DNA from: Mobiluncus curtisii subsp. curtisii ATCC 35241
Lineage (GTDB): Bacteria; Actinomycetota; Actinomycetes; Actinomycetales; Actinomycetaceae
Assembly (NCBI RefSeq): GCF_000146285.1
Contig: NZ_GL385912.1
Coordinates: 785,271-849,270, forward strand
DNA: 64,000 bases
Direction: 5' to 3'
Shown: positions 36,691 through 45,682 of the stretch, piece after piece
Numbering within the stretch: the first letter of the stretch is position 1
Layout of the letters: every line of letters starts with the position of its first letter
Program-made: the position numbers and the translations under genes
Notes under the pieces: model-generated
Seen by the model: the letters and a program-made list of their open reading frames with translations, nothing else
What the model was told of the DNA's origin: nothing
The model's database searches: none

Positions 36691-38774
36691 CCCATCGCTC
36701 CATCTGTCTGCTCCATTGTCTGTGGAGTGTCGACATAGTGACCAGTCTCTCCAATCAAGTCGAGATAGTTCATGGCGTTATCCAGCACGGATGTGCCGTC
36801 TTTGATGCCTTTACCCTTGATCGCTGCCATGCCGTTGCCTTCCACCAGGACTTCCACCTGGACTTCACGAATCTTCGGCTGTTCCGAGTCAGGGTTTTCG
36901 ACCACCAGCACAGACTTTGGACCATCATCAGCAGACATCCCCGGTCCCGTCATTCCTCCGGAAACGGAACCCTCGGGAGAGTGCGAGTCCTGACCGTCTA
37001 CCGGGGTGGCAGAATCAATGAGGGCACCTTTTGGCACGGTCAAAGCGTTCTTTTGCCCGGCGATAATCGCCTTAACCTTGGCAGTAGAACCCAGGCGCAA
37101 GCCCTGTAAATCGCCCGTCACCGTAATCTGCACCGGGAACATAACCGAGGTATTTCCACTCCCGCTCCCGCTGTTAACACCCTGGTCAGCACCCGGACCG
37201 GACGGCGCAGCGGTCTGGTCGACGGCTGCCGGAGAGATAAATGCCACGGTCCCCGTGAATTCCTTGTCTCCGGTGGCGGGGGTGGTAAAAGTGACCTGGT
37301 TACCCACGTTGAGCTTGGCGACCCCAGATTCTTTAATCTGGGTTTCAATGACCATATTTTGATCGTCTTCCACCGTCATCAGGGAGCCTTCCGGCGCGGC
37401 ACCGACCTTGGCAGTTACGGAGGTCACAATGCCTGCCATCGGGGACGTCACGTGCGCCGAGCTAATGTCTGCCCGCAGCTTTTGGATGGCGCTCTGACCT
37501 TCTGCCATACCCGAGCCGGCAGTGGCTTGTGCCGCCCGCAATGCCCGCAGATTTGAGTTCACTTCCTGGGCGGCATGGATTTTGGCAGAGTCCAGGGCGA
37601 CTTTGGCGTCAGAGACGCCGGTTTGCGCCTTGGCTACCGCATCGCCCGCATCGGCGATTTGGGAGTCAATCTGGCGCAGCGCAGCGCGGAATTGGCGCCG
37701 TGCCATGCCCAAGTTTTCGCTAGCGTGATTGGCGGCTTGCTTGGCTTGAGCCTGCTGGGACCACGCGTTCTTGACAGCTTTCTCGGTAGCATCGGCGTTT
37801 TGATCCTTAGCGTTGACCTCCGACATCAGTTCAGCGATGCGTTGCTTGGTCGCCTCGATTAGCTCGGCGAGCTTATTCGGATCAGCTTTCAGTGTCGGGT
37901 CCTTCTTAATTCGCTCTAGTTCTTTCCTCGCCAGTGCTAAATCGTCCTTAGCGGAGTCCCTTTCAATAGCCGCAATATCGCGCTGTGTTTTCGCATCTGC
38001 CACCGCGGCTCCCGCCCGGTTCGCTTCCATTCTGGCGTTTTCAGCTTCTTGATTGGCAGAACGCAAAGCATTTTCCTGGTCCAGCAAAGCTTGCAGAGTG
38101 CGGTTATCCTTTTCCTGCTTCATCTGGTCATAAGCGCGGGATGCTTTCACATATTCGTTCTGCGCTTCGTGCAGGGCGGTCTGTGCCCCGCGAATATCCT
38201 GGTTCAAGCCCTGATCCAAGGCACTTTTGGCGTTTTGGTAATTTTGCGCAGCCTCATCAATGCTGTTTTGCTGGGTGACGCGACTCTCGTTCAGCTGGGA
38301 CTGCTGACTGGACAGCTGGGACATGGCCTCAGAGCTGTCCAGCTGCGCTAAAAACTGCCCCCGGCTCACGCGATCCCCTGGCTTTACGTTCAGTGTCTGC
38401 ACTTTCGAGTTCAACGACGAAAACAGGGTCATGCTCTTGGCGCTTTTCAGCGTGCCGGTCATGCTGAGGCTCTTGGTCACGTCGTCTTTCGTAACGGTAG
38501 CGACGTCCCCGCGATAAACGGCAGTCGGGTCGTACTTGGGCGCCCCTATCCCCAGCAACGGCGGAACGACCAGCCCGGCGACAACCAAGACTGCCACCAC
38601 GCTCACCCCGATAATGATTTTCTTTTTCTTGCTCGATTTTTTCTTGCCGAATTTCAGCTTTTTCTTGTCCTTGAGCAGGGATTTCGAGGACTTTGCCGAA
38701 CCCTCTCCCGCCACGGCAGTGACAGAGGTGACAGTCGGGTCATCGACGGGAGTGATCACAGGTTCGTCGCTCAC
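36687..38774 (-). CDS. Membrane-fusion/periplasmic adaptor subunit (MacA/HlyD family)
   Basis: 695 residues. A basic cytosolic N-terminus with Lys/Ser clusters is followed by one membrane anchor (about 53-75). A lipoyl-like segment follows (TLFSSLNSKVQTLNVKPGDRVSRGQFLAQLDS), then a very long coiled-coil hairpin (about 155-425), and then beta-barrel and membrane-proximal domains. This is the adaptor of a MacAB-like exporter in a bacterium without an E. coli-type outer membrane. The long hairpin may reach through the wall. AAGGAG precedes GTG 38774. It heads the operon; the leader and promoter are described separately. Confidence 0.88.
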   Translation of the reverse strand: MSDEPVITPVDDPTVTSVTAVAGEGSAKSSKSLLKDKKKLKFGKKKSSKKKKIIIGVSVVAVLVVAGLVVPPLLGIGAPKYDPTAVYRGDVATVTKDDVTKSLSMTGTLKSAKSMTLFSSLNSKVQTLNVKPGDRVSRGQFLAQLDSSEAMSQLSSQQSQLNESRVTQQNSIDEAAQNYQNAKSALDQGLNQDIRGAQTALHEAQNEYVKASRAYDQMKQEKDNRTLQALLDQENALRSANQEAENARMEANRAGAAVADAKTQRDIAAIERDSAKDDLALARKELERIKKDPTLKADPNKLAELIEATKQRIAELMSEVNAKDQNADATEKAVKNAWSQQAQAKQAANHASENLGMARRQFRAALRQIDSQIADAGDAVAKAQTGVSDAKVALDSAKIHAAQEVNSNLRALRAAQATAGSGMAEGQSAIQKLRADISSAHVTSPMAGIVTSVTAKVGAAPEGSLMTVEDDQNMVIETQIKESGVAKLNVGNQVTFTTPATGDKEFTGTVAFISPAAVDQTAAPSGPGADQGVNSGSGSGNTSVMFPVQITVTGDLQGLRLGSTAKVKAIIAGQKNALTVPKGALIDSATPVDGQDSHSPEGSVSGGMTGPGMSADDGPKSVLVVENPDSEQPKIREVQVEVLVEGNGMAAIKGKGIKDGTSVLDNAMNYLDLIGETGHYVDTPQTMEQTDGAMG

Positions 38775-38795
38775 AATAACTCCTTATTATCAAAA

Positions 38796-38849
38796 ACGCT
38801 TTTGAAAAACTATAAACTCCGGGGGACGATTTCGTCCTGTCAAAAGCGT
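38796..38849 (-). promoter_or_regulatory. Attenuator-like leader hairpin of the export operon
   Basis: On the minus strand ACGCTTTTGA (38849-38840) pairs perfectly with TCAAAAGCGT (38805-38796). The second arm runs straight into TTTT, as in an intrinsic terminator. Inside lies a smaller hairpin GGACGA-AA-TCGTCC. The structure ends 21 nt before the GTG of the adaptor gene. Termination/antitermination control is inferred. Confidence 0.5.
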
Positions 38850-38935
38850 CGTTACCAGGAAAATCAGTCCGAAGTAGGAGACTTTACCAGTGCCCGGATA
38901 CGCCGCTCTCAACCCTCAGGAGGAGACAGTCCCAG

Positions 38936-38963
38936 ATTATCCCGGCTCCCCGTCAGCTTGCAA
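38936..38963 (-). promoter_or_regulatory. Promoter of the export operon
   Basis: TTGCAA (38963-38958), a 16-bp spacer and GATAAT (38941-38936) on the minus strand. TAATCT with an 18-bp spacer is an alternative -10. The predicted start near 38929 gives a leader of about 155 nt. Confidence 0.5.
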
Positions 38964-38981
38964 TCAGGGATATCCCTGATT
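38962..38981. promoter_or_regulatory. Perfect 20-bp palindrome at the export operon promoter
   Basis: AATCAGGGATATCCCTGATT is a perfect palindrome touching the upstream edge of the -35. A further CCCTGA half-site follows at 38985. This is a typical place for a dimeric regulator. It is also just past the prmC stop, but lacks a loop and U-tract, so a terminator is unlikely. Confidence 0.6.
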
Positions 38982-39004
38982 TAACCCTGACCAGCCCTCA
39001 GCCT

Positions 39005-39877
39005 TCACGCCATAGCTTGCAAGAAACGAGGGCGTCCTGCCAGGTCACACCGGGTTTGCGCGCCCCTGAGTCCGAGTGCTTCGGCAGCTTTCACCAAGGC
39101 TTCACCTTGCGACTCGGCGTGTTCCATCACGATGGTGGCTCCCGGCAGTGCGACCGCGGCGGCGGCAGCCAAAAATGCCCGCGGGCGTTCCAAACCGTCA
39201 GTGCCCCCGCCATAGAGTGCCAACTGCGGGTCTTGGGCGGCTTCGGGTTGCGTGACCGGGTCGACCACGTAGGGCGGGTTAGTGGCGATAACGTGGAATT
39301 GTGGTGGGATTTCGGCACACACAAGGGCGTTGCGCAGCGTTTGCGGGTCGGTAGCGTCAGCGTGTAGGACTCGCGCCGCCACTCCGGTAAACCGGGCGTT
39401 TTCCGCCGTCAATTCCACCGCCGCTTCTGACACATCCACGCTGGTCAGCACCGACTGGGGGACCTCGGAAGCAATAGACAATCCCAGAGCCCCCGAACCG
39501 CAGCCGAGGTCCAGCACCCGCGGAGCGACCCCTTGCCGCACCCAATCCGCCGCCGCGTCGATGGCCCCTTGTGCGACCCACTCCGTCTCGGGACGCACCA
39601 CAAACACTCCGGGGCGGGCGCGCAGAGTCAGGTGGCGAAAGTACATTATCCCCATAACGTGCTGCAACGGGACTCTGGTGGCGCGCTGTCCGACCAGCTC
39701 AAAGAACCGTTGCCAGGTAGCCCCGTCCAGGCGCTCGCCGTAGCCGGGTCGGTGACCCAAGACGTGCTCCAGCAGTAGGCGCGCTTCACCGGGAGCATTG
39801 TTGATTCCGGCCTCGCTCAACACGAAAGCCGCGTCATTGAGCGCCGACCGCGCTGCCGCTTGCTGGGGTATCTGCAT
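39005..39877 (-). CDS. prmC: Release factor glutamine methyltransferase
   Basis: 290 residues from ATG 39877, preceded by GGAAGG at ideal spacing. PrmC (HemK) methylates the Gln of the GGQ motif of release factors. The SAM-binding motif VLDLGCGSGALGLSIA and catalytic ATNPPYV are intact. It lies directly downstream of prfA, its substrate's gene. Confidence 0.94.
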   Translation of the reverse strand: MQIPQQAAARSALNDAAFVLSEAGINNAPGEARLLLEHVLGHRPGYGERLDGATWQRFFELVGQRATRVPLQHVMGIMYFRHLTLRARPGVFVVRPETEWVAQGAIDAAADWVRQGVAPRVLDLGCGSGALGLSIASEVPQSVLTSVDVSEAAVELTAENARFTGVAARVLHADATDPQTLRNALVCAEIPPQFHVIATNPPYVVDPVTQPEAAQDPQLALYGGGTDGLERPRAFLAAAAAVALPGATIVMEHAESQGEALVKAAEALGLRGAQTRCDLAGRPRFLQAMA

Positions 39878-40003
39878 CGAATTCCTTCCGCCGTCTGGGA
39901 AATACACACCTATGCGGCGAATCCACGGGCGTCAAACCTGCTGTTTCGCCTGGATTGCCAGGTCTGACAGACCGGCGCTATGGGGAGGTTTGAGCCGGGG
40001 TGG

Positions 40004-41107
40004 TTAGTGGGCGGACTTGCCCACTGCCGCCAGGCGGGCGGCTTCGTCGGCATCAATAGCGGATTGGATGACCGGAGCCAGGTCGCCGTTGAGCACCTGG
40101 TCCAGGTTGTAAGCCTTGTAGCCGGTGCGGTGGTCAGCGATGCGGTTTTCCGGGAAGTTGTAGGTGCGGATTCGCTCGGAGCGGTCCACGGTGCGGACCT
40201 GGGAGGCGCGCGCCTCAGCCGCTTCAGCCTCGCGCTTCTCTGCCTCCAACTGCATCAGGCGGGAACGCAGCACCCGCATCCCCGCTTCTTTGTTTTGCAG
40301 CTGGGACTTTTCGTTTTGCATCGACACCACGATTCCGGTGGGCAGGTGGGTGATGCGCACCGCCGAGTCGGTGGTGTTCACGGACTGACCCCCCGGTCCT
40401 GAGGAACGGTACACGTCAATGCGCAGGTCATTAGGGTCAATCTCGATGTCTCCGGTTTCCTCAGCCTCCGGCATGACCAGCACGCCTGCTGCCGAAGTGT
40501 GGATGCGCCCCTGGGACTCGGTGACCGGCACGCGCTGGACCCGGTGCACCCCGCCCTCGTACTTCAGGTGTGCCCACACGCCTTCCTCCGGGGAGGGGTT
40601 GCCTTTCGCTTTGAACGCAATCGAAGCGTCTTTGACTCCACCAAGGTCGGATTCAGTCAAGCCCAGCACCTGTACCGCCCAGCCCATCTTTTCGGCGTAA
40701 TGCTGGTACATCCGCATCAAATCACCAGCAAACAGGGCAGATTCCTCGCCGCCCTCACCGGCTTTGATTTCCATAATCACGTCACGGGCATCGTCAGGAT
40801 CCCGCGGGGTCAGAGCCTCAATCAAATCAGCGTTGGCTTGCTCAAAAGCGGCTTCAAGACCGGGGATTTCCGCCGCAAAGTCCGGGTCCTCGCCTGCCAT
40901 TTCGCGCCCGGCTTCCAAGTCGTCACGCGCCTGCAACCAGCTCTGCACCACGGTGTTGACACGGCTCAGTTCCGCGTAACGGCGACCGACCTTGCGGGCA
41001 TGAGCCTGGTTGGAGTGCAGGTCCGGGTCGCTCATCTGCACCTCAAGCTGGTGATACTCCTCCAGCAGGGCTTCCACACCGGCAAATTCTTCAGGAAAGT
41101 CGCTCAT
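40004..41107 (-). CDS. prfA: Peptide chain release factor 1
   Basis: 367 residues; reads UAA and UAG stop codons. The GGQ motif is in [24 protein letters not shown]. The codon-recognition motif region (PxT) would lie in [19 protein letters not shown] (PVT), which marks RF1 rather than RF2. It lies 117 nt downstream of rpmE, with the rpmE terminator between. Confidence 0.96.
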   Translation of the reverse strand: MSDFPEEFAGVEALLEEYHQLEVQMSDPDLHSNQAHARKVGRRYAELSRVNTVVQSWLQARDDLEAGREMAGEDPDFAAEIPGLEAAFEQANADLIEALTPRDPDDARDVIMEIKAGEGGEESALFAGDLMRMYQHYAEKMGWAVQVLGLTESDLGGVKDASIAFKAKGNPSPEEGVWAHLKYEGGVHRVQRVPVTESQGRIHTSAAGVLVMPEAEETGDIEIDPNDLRIDVYRSSGPGGQSVNTTDSAVRITHLPTGIVVSMQNEKSQLQNKEAGMRVLRSRLMQLEAEKREAEAAEARASQVRTVDRSERIRTYNFPENRIADHRTGYKAYNLDQVLNGDLAPVIQSAIDADEAARLAAVGKSAH

Positions 41108-41182
41108 TTCGGACCTTTCAGTTCGCTTTCAAAATCGAGGTGAGTACGGGGAAAATACCAGGGAAGTCCCTGGCAAATAAAA

Positions 41183-41215
41183 GACACCGGTCGGTAAAAT
41201 GTACCGACCGGTGTC
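41183..41215 (-). terminator. Strong intrinsic terminator of rpmE
   Basis: A perfect 14-bp stem GACACCGGTCGGTA and its complement, 5-nt loop, followed by TTTTATTT on the minus strand, 9 nt after the rpmE stop codon. Confidence 0.9.
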
Positions 41216-41224
41216 AAAGTTTTG

Positions 41225-41503
41225 CTATTCCGCTGCAGCGGCAGAAGCCTTTGCGGCGTCTTTCTTAGCTTTATCTGCAGCTTTCTTCTTGGCATCGTTA
41301 AACTTGGCGTAGCGAGCCTCGAAGCGAGCCACACGACCACCGGTGTCAAGAATCTTTTGCTTGCCGGTATAGAACGGGTGGCAAGCCGAGCACACATCCA
41401 CACGCATCTGACCGGAAGTCAGGGTGGAGTGAGTGGTAAAGCTGTTTCCGCAGGTGCAGGTGACCTCGGTCAATACGTATTCGGGGTGGATTCCCTGTTT
41501 CAT
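41225..41503 (-). CDS. rpmE: 50S ribosomal protein L31
   Basis: 92 residues from ATG 41503. The start MKQGIHPEY is the family opening; upstream in-frame codons show no family sequence. The zinc form is indicated by CTC and CSAC (two Cys pairs). The C-terminal 30 residues are a Lys/Ala-rich extension beyond the usual 70-residue L31. Zinc-type L31 is usually replaced under zinc starvation by a Cys-less paralogue, not seen here. Confidence 0.95.
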   Translation of the reverse strand: MKQGIHPEYVLTEVTCTCGNSFTTHSTLTSGQMRVDVCSACHPFYTGKQKILDTGGRVARFEARYAKFNDAKKKAADKAKKDAAKASAAAAE

Positions 41504-41655
41504 GATTACTCCTTGGGTATAAAGGCTCCGGGTCCCGCGGCGGAGGCTTAGGGTGAACCGGAAAAACCAAGGGTCTATTATGCCACAATCCACAAAGTCA
41601 CACCAACTAGCGCTACCGAGACTGTGCAGCAACACCCGCTGGTTAGCCAGAATCC

Positions 41656-42204
41656 CTAGATAGCGTCGTTGACCGTAATTGCAGGAACACGTCGGACAGT
41701 AAGCCAATAGTGAGCCATTTGGGTCAGGAAAACCACGACAGCAAGCAGTGTGATTACCCATCCAGTGAACATCTCTAGGTTTGTCCCTGCCGAACAGAGA
41801 AGGCAAATGAATCCGATCCATTTGCCCAGTTGATCACGAAAACGCACTAACATCACCAGTAGCAGGACAAAAGCTGCCAATAAACTGCTGAGAGTAACTA
41901 CTGTAGCCGGTAGAAACTCTATGTCAGGACGTATTTGAAAATGTGTCAGCATGATTCCGCAAGCAATCAGATAAAGTCCTACCATTGCCGTGAGTACAAA
42001 TACCGGAACTGCACCCCGAAAGGGTGAAGACGGAACACGCCACGCAAAGGGCAAAACCAAAAGTATTCCTAGCAAATACACTAGGGAAACCCCTGAATGT
42101 GCGAAAACTGAGGGCAGTGAAGCGTTCGAGAAGAACGGGGTGGGAATGACACTGCAAACGATTAGCGCCAATCCAACCAGAGCAAAAGCAGTCCTAGCGC
42201 GCAT
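41656..42204 (-). CDS. Multi-pass membrane protein of unknown function
   Basis: 182 residues from ATG 42204, which overlaps the previous stop codon by 11 nt; an upstream in-frame start at 42234 is possible. Five or six hydrophobic segments and short loops; no motif recognised. Base composition is visibly more AT-rich than the surrounding genes. With its upstream partner it forms a two-gene unit between conserved genes, which suggests acquisition. Confidence 0.65.
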   Translation of the reverse strand: MRARTAFALVGLALIVCSVIPTPFFSNASLPSVFAHSGVSLVYLLGILLVLPFAWRVPSSPFRGAVPVFVLTAMVGLYLIACGIMLTHFQIRPDIEFLPATVVTLSSLLAAFVLLLVMLVRFRDQLGKWIGFICLLCSAGTNLEMFTGWVITLLAVVVFLTQMAHYWLTVRRVPAITVNDAI

Positions 42205-42889
42205 AATGACTCGTTTCTGCGTGTACCGTATCAACTATGCAGCCTCGCAAATCATGCGAAAAACCAGCTGAATAACTGCCGTTGGGATTAGAAGTAGCCG
42301 AATTGCTCATGTTGTAGGTTTTACCCCTGCAGGTAACAAAGTCAGTTTTAAAATCCGCGACTGCACTAATTCGCGCGTTCCTACCAACAGTGTCTCCAAT
42401 CGAGGTAAAACGTGCATTATTCACAACATGGTTCCAGGATAATGGCGCGGTTGCGTTGGCGTATCCGGGAGCACTGAAATAACTCATACTCCCGTTCCAG
42501 CACATCAAGCTGTTCATTTTCAGACTTGAAATAACTAAGCCAACGGGATCCTTCAAATAATGGTTGGTGTAGAGCGTCTTACACTGGTAGCCCGACCGGG
42601 TACTGCTGGTCAGCTGCGTCTTAGCGGGTAGGTTTTCAAAGCTGCTGGTAAAGTTCGAAACCCTGCAAGAAGCATCAATATCATATGCGAGCTTTACGAC
42701 TCTGTCATTTCTATCGTTTCGAACCACCTCATTGACACGGAAAGACTCGCAATTACCCTCGTTCCAAATTTTCAGAGTTGCTCCTGTGAGGGAATCCGTG
42801 ACCTCGCGGTACTCAGCGGCTTGTGCTGGCAAAGTGGCTGCTAAGCCCAAAGCTAAAATGCTCACCACTCCATAAATCAGGGATTTCAT
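42194..42889 (-). CDS. Secreted Cys-containing protein of unknown function
   Basis: 231 residues. A clear Sec signal (MKSLIYGVVSILALGLAATLPAQA, positions 1-24) is cleaved after AQA. The mature part has six Cys (NEGNCES, ASCRV, GYQCK, LMCWN, VTCRG, RGCIV) that could form three disulfides, and is rich in Asn/Ser/Thr. No family recognised. AGGGGG precedes ATG 42889. AT-rich relative to neighbours, like the following gene, with which it overlaps. Confidence 0.7.
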   Translation of the reverse strand: MKSLIYGVVSILALGLAATLPAQAAEYREVTDSLTGATLKIWNEGNCESFRVNEVVRNDRNDRVVKLAYDIDASCRVSNFTSSFENLPAKTQLTSSTRSGYQCKTLYTNHYLKDPVGLVISSLKMNSLMCWNGSMSYFSAPGYANATAPLSWNHVVNNARFTSIGDTVGRNARISAVADFKTDFVTCRGKTYNMSNSATSNPNGSYSAGFSHDLRGCIVDTVHAETSHYAR

Positions 42890-43030
42890 AAAATTTCCCC
42901 CTAAACGTTGAATGGCTTAAAAACGCGCTGAACGAGACACGCCGCCGACCTCCTGCGCTATTTCATTGTAGCGCGATTCTCCGTTGAAAACTAGGGTTAA
43001 TTATTTGATTAAGTATGCCCAGCGACCATC

Positions 43031-43064
43031 CACTTACAGTCAGTCAGATGACAGACTGTAAGTG
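43031..43064. promoter_or_regulatory. Inverted repeat upstream of the L,D-transpeptidase genes
   Basis: CACTTACAGTC (43031-43041) and its exact complement GACTGTAAGTG (43054-43064), 12 bp apart. More CACTT copies follow at 43097 and 43127, and AAGTG at 43109. The 291-bp gap 42890-43180 otherwise shows no gene. It may be an operator or a leader hairpin. Confidence 0.4.
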
Positions 43065-43180
43065 ATCCCAGTGAAATAAATAGCGCAGATCATCCACTTG
43101 AAACGTCAAAGTGCTCAGACAATCATTCACTTGGGGAACAACAGGTTTCAGCTATGATTAACGAGGATGGAGAGGTGGCA

Positions 43181-44659
43181 ATGACAGCAGACAATTTGAA
43201 CCCCACTTTAGAGATTCGTGGTGTTGTCAAGCAAAAACGTCGCTGGCCTGTGATTACCAGCATCACCGTGGGGGTTCTCGCCCTTGCCCTGGCAGGTGGC
43301 AGCTGGGCGTATGCCACGCACTATGCAAACTTGGTCCTGCCCCACACGATGCTGGGAAAGCATGATGTCGGAGGCCAGACCCCCAACGCATTGAAACGTA
43401 GCTTGACCGACAACTGCCAAAATCTGCGCGTCACCTTTAGCGGAGACATTCCCCAAAAATCCTTGAGTCTGGGACAGATGGGTTTGGACTGCGACGTTCC
43501 CGGCACCGCCGCTGTCGTGATGAAAGCCAACCACAACCTGGGCGAAGTCTTGGCGTCCACCGTCAAAGAACGCCAGGTCACCCCCCTTTTCACCCTTGAT
43601 AAAGTCGTCGCCACCCAGGCCGCTCGTGCCCTGACCGCTGGACGACCCGACACCGTCGCTGACCCGCATCTGGGATTTAACAGTGAACGCGGCACTTTTG
43701 AGGTGCAGGCGGGCAGCGCTGGGCAAGGCGTCGACCCGAAAATCGTCATCGCCGCCGCTCAAAAAACCTGGAAGACCCAGATGAAACAAACCCTCAAGGT
43801 GAAACTGACCAAAGTTTCCCCCATCGCCCCGGATGCACAGCTGAAAACTTGGGCAAAGACCGGAAACGAACTGATTGCCCCGAAAGTAAACCTGATTGGT
43901 CGCAAAGTCGGGCATGTCATTCCCCCGGCAGACAAAGCCCAATGGGTCGAAGTCACCGAGAACGGACCGGTCATCAGCGAAAAGAAAGTGCTGGATTGGC
44001 TAAAAACGTTTACCGACGAAAAAATCGACGTGAACCATGGTCCCGGCGAACGCACCATGACGAAAGATGGCTACCTGTTGACCCTGACCAAAATGGCTCT
44101 GGACTCCAAGAAAGTCTCGAACAATGAGACCATCGCCGCCGAAATCACCGCCGCCCTGAAAGCCGGACAAAACTATCGCGGCGTTTTTGAAATGGCAGTC
44201 CAGGAAGGCAAATTTCACGACACGGTCGTGGACGAAAACCTGCCCCGCCCGCCCTACAAAGCCAAGCCGGGGGAAAAGTTCATCAGTATCGACCTGACCA
44301 ACCACACCGTAGCGGCTTGGGAAGGCGACAAAGTTGTGTGGGGACCCGTCGAAGCAGTCCACGGATCGCTGCCATCCCCGACCTATCCCGGAATTTTTCA
44401 CGTCCAAACCAAACTGGTGAACGCCCACATGAAAAACGATAACGCCTGGGACGGCGCTTATGACACGTGGAGCCCCTGGACCATGTATTATCACGGCGAC
44501 TACGCCGTACACGGCACCAATACTCGCTGGAATTGGGTGCAGACGAACTACGGTGGGTCACACGGCTGCGTAAACTTAAAGCCCGCCAATGCCAAAGAGC
44601 TGTTCAACTGGGCTCGAGTGGGAACTCCGGTGGTCATCCACAGGGCTGGGGTCCTCTAG
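43181..44659 (+). CDS. L,D-transpeptidase (YkuD) with VanW-like peptidoglycan-binding domain
   Basis: 492 residues from ATG 43181, chosen for GGAGAGG just upstream (ATG 43154 also in frame). A basic cytosolic start, a membrane anchor (about 23-45) and a Cys-poor region with two repeats like the PG-binding domain found before YkuD domains. The C-terminal YkuD domain has the catalytic HGTNTRW...SHGCVNLKP with nucleophile Cys. It makes 3-3 peptidoglycan cross-links outside the membrane and resists most beta-lactams. It is followed 20 nt later by a second YkuD gene. Confidence 0.9.
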   Translation: MTADNLNPTLEIRGVVKQKRRWPVITSITVGVLALALAGGSWAYATHYANLVLPHTMLGKHDVGGQTPNALKRSLTDNCQNLRVTFSGDIPQKSLSLGQMGLDCDVPGTAAVVMKANHNLGEVLASTVKERQVTPLFTLDKVVATQAARALTAGRPDTVADPHLGFNSERGTFEVQAGSAGQGVDPKIVIAAAQKTWKTQMKQTLKVKLTKVSPIAPDAQLKTWAKTGNELIAPKVNLIGRKVGHVIPPADKAQWVEVTENGPVISEKKVLDWLKTFTDEKIDVNHGPGERTMTKDGYLLTLTKMALDSKKVSNNETIAAEITAALKAGQNYRGVFEMAVQEGKFHDTVVDENLPRPPYKAKPGEKFISIDLTNHTVAAWEGDKVVWGPVEAVHGSLPSPTYPGIFHVQTKLVNAHMKNDNAWDGAYDTWSPWTMYYHGDYAVHGTNTRWNWVQTNYGGSHGCVNLKPANAKELFNWARVGTPVVIHRAGVL

Positions 44660-44679
44660 GTATTCGAAAGGTTCCATGG

Positions 44680-45669
44680 ATGCCCTTCCCGTATCATCCG
44701 ACGCATTTGACGCCGCAGCATCGGCGTGGGTCGCTCACATCCCACCCCGGCTCACTCGCGCTCGGGGCAGCGTTGCTGCTGGTGTTCGGAGCGAGCTGGC
44801 TGACATTTAGCCACCCGCCGGTGTGGAGCCCGGAGCAGTCTGCCCAAATCAGCGCTGCGCGCCAGGCAGCATGTCAGCGCAGCGTCACTTTGCGTCTGGG
44901 GAGCAAAAGCTTTTTAGCTAAGCCCGACCAGGTTTGCTCCTGGCTGCAGCCGGTACCGCAACCCACCAAACAGCTCAGTCCTCAGCCGCTGCCCAAGCCC
45001 CAGTTCAACGTCAACGCGATTACTCAATGGGTACACTCCTGCACCTCCCAAGTCGAAAAAACCGCCGTAAACGGAAAACGACAGGTGGACAGTGCGGGTC
45101 GCCTGGTGAGCCTGCTGAAAGATCCGGTCAATGGGGCGACGGTAGACCACCCGAACAGCCTGGTTACCCAGATTAAAACAGCCCTGCACAGCAGCACCGG
45201 CAACGTGAAAGTCGCCGGAAAGCTGTCTCCCCGCCACGCCGGTTTCGATGACACCGTGGTGGCAGATCCGCCGCTGACCTACCACCCCCAACCCAATGAG
45301 AAATGGGTTGACGTCAACCTGACCACCCACACTTTGGCAGCCTACGAAGGCGATAAGCTGGTCATGGGACCAGTCCCGGTCGTTCACGGACACCGGCTCG
45401 CCCCCACCGTGCAGGGCGTGTTCAAGATTTATTCACGAGTTCCGTTCCAAGACATGACCGGGATCGGGTTTGACGGACCGTATTCCGAGCCGGCGAACTA
45501 TATCCAGTATTTTCACAAGGGGTTCGCCCTCCACCCCGCACCGTGGCGCACCAGTTTCGTCTATACTCCCGATACCGGTTCGCACGGCTGCGTCAATATG
45601 CGTCCCGACGATGCCAAGTGGATGTGGGATTGGGCGGACACCAACACCACGGTGGTGACGCACCCGTAA
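44680..45669 (+). CDS. L,D-transpeptidase (YkuD), shorter paralogue
   Basis: 329 residues from ATG 44680, 20 nt after the first YkuD gene, with CGAAAGG upstream. A membrane anchor lies at about 26-45. A linker of about 150 residues has four Cys but no clear PG-binding repeat. The YkuD domain starts near KWVDVNLTTHTLAAYEGDKLV and ends with GSHGCVNMRPDDAK carrying the nucleophile Cys. It is most likely a tandem duplicate with altered linker. It ends 13 bp from the convergent SpoIIM-like gene. Confidence 0.88.
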   Translation: MPFPYHPTHLTPQHRRGSLTSHPGSLALGAALLLVFGASWLTFSHPPVWSPEQSAQISAARQAACQRSVTLRLGSKSFLAKPDQVCSWLQPVPQPTKQLSPQPLPKPQFNVNAITQWVHSCTSQVEKTAVNGKRQVDSAGRLVSLLKDPVNGATVDHPNSLVTQIKTALHSSTGNVKVAGKLSPRHAGFDDTVVADPPLTYHPQPNEKWVDVNLTTHTLAAYEGDKLVMGPVPVVHGHRLAPTVQGVFKIYSRVPFQDMTGIGFDGPYSEPANYIQYFHKGFALHPAPWRTSFVYTPDTGSHGCVNMRPDDAKWMWDWADTNTTVVTHP

Positions 45670-45682
45670 GTCCGCCGGTCCG

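Noticed and set aside
38962-38981. The 20-bp palindrome as the prmC terminator
   Set aside because: It has no loop and no U-tract, and sits at the -35 of the next operon, so an operator is the better reading.
41504-41821. In-frame extension of rpmE to 198 codons
   Set aside because: The upstream part shows no L31 sequence, and the standard MKQGIHPEY start has normal context.
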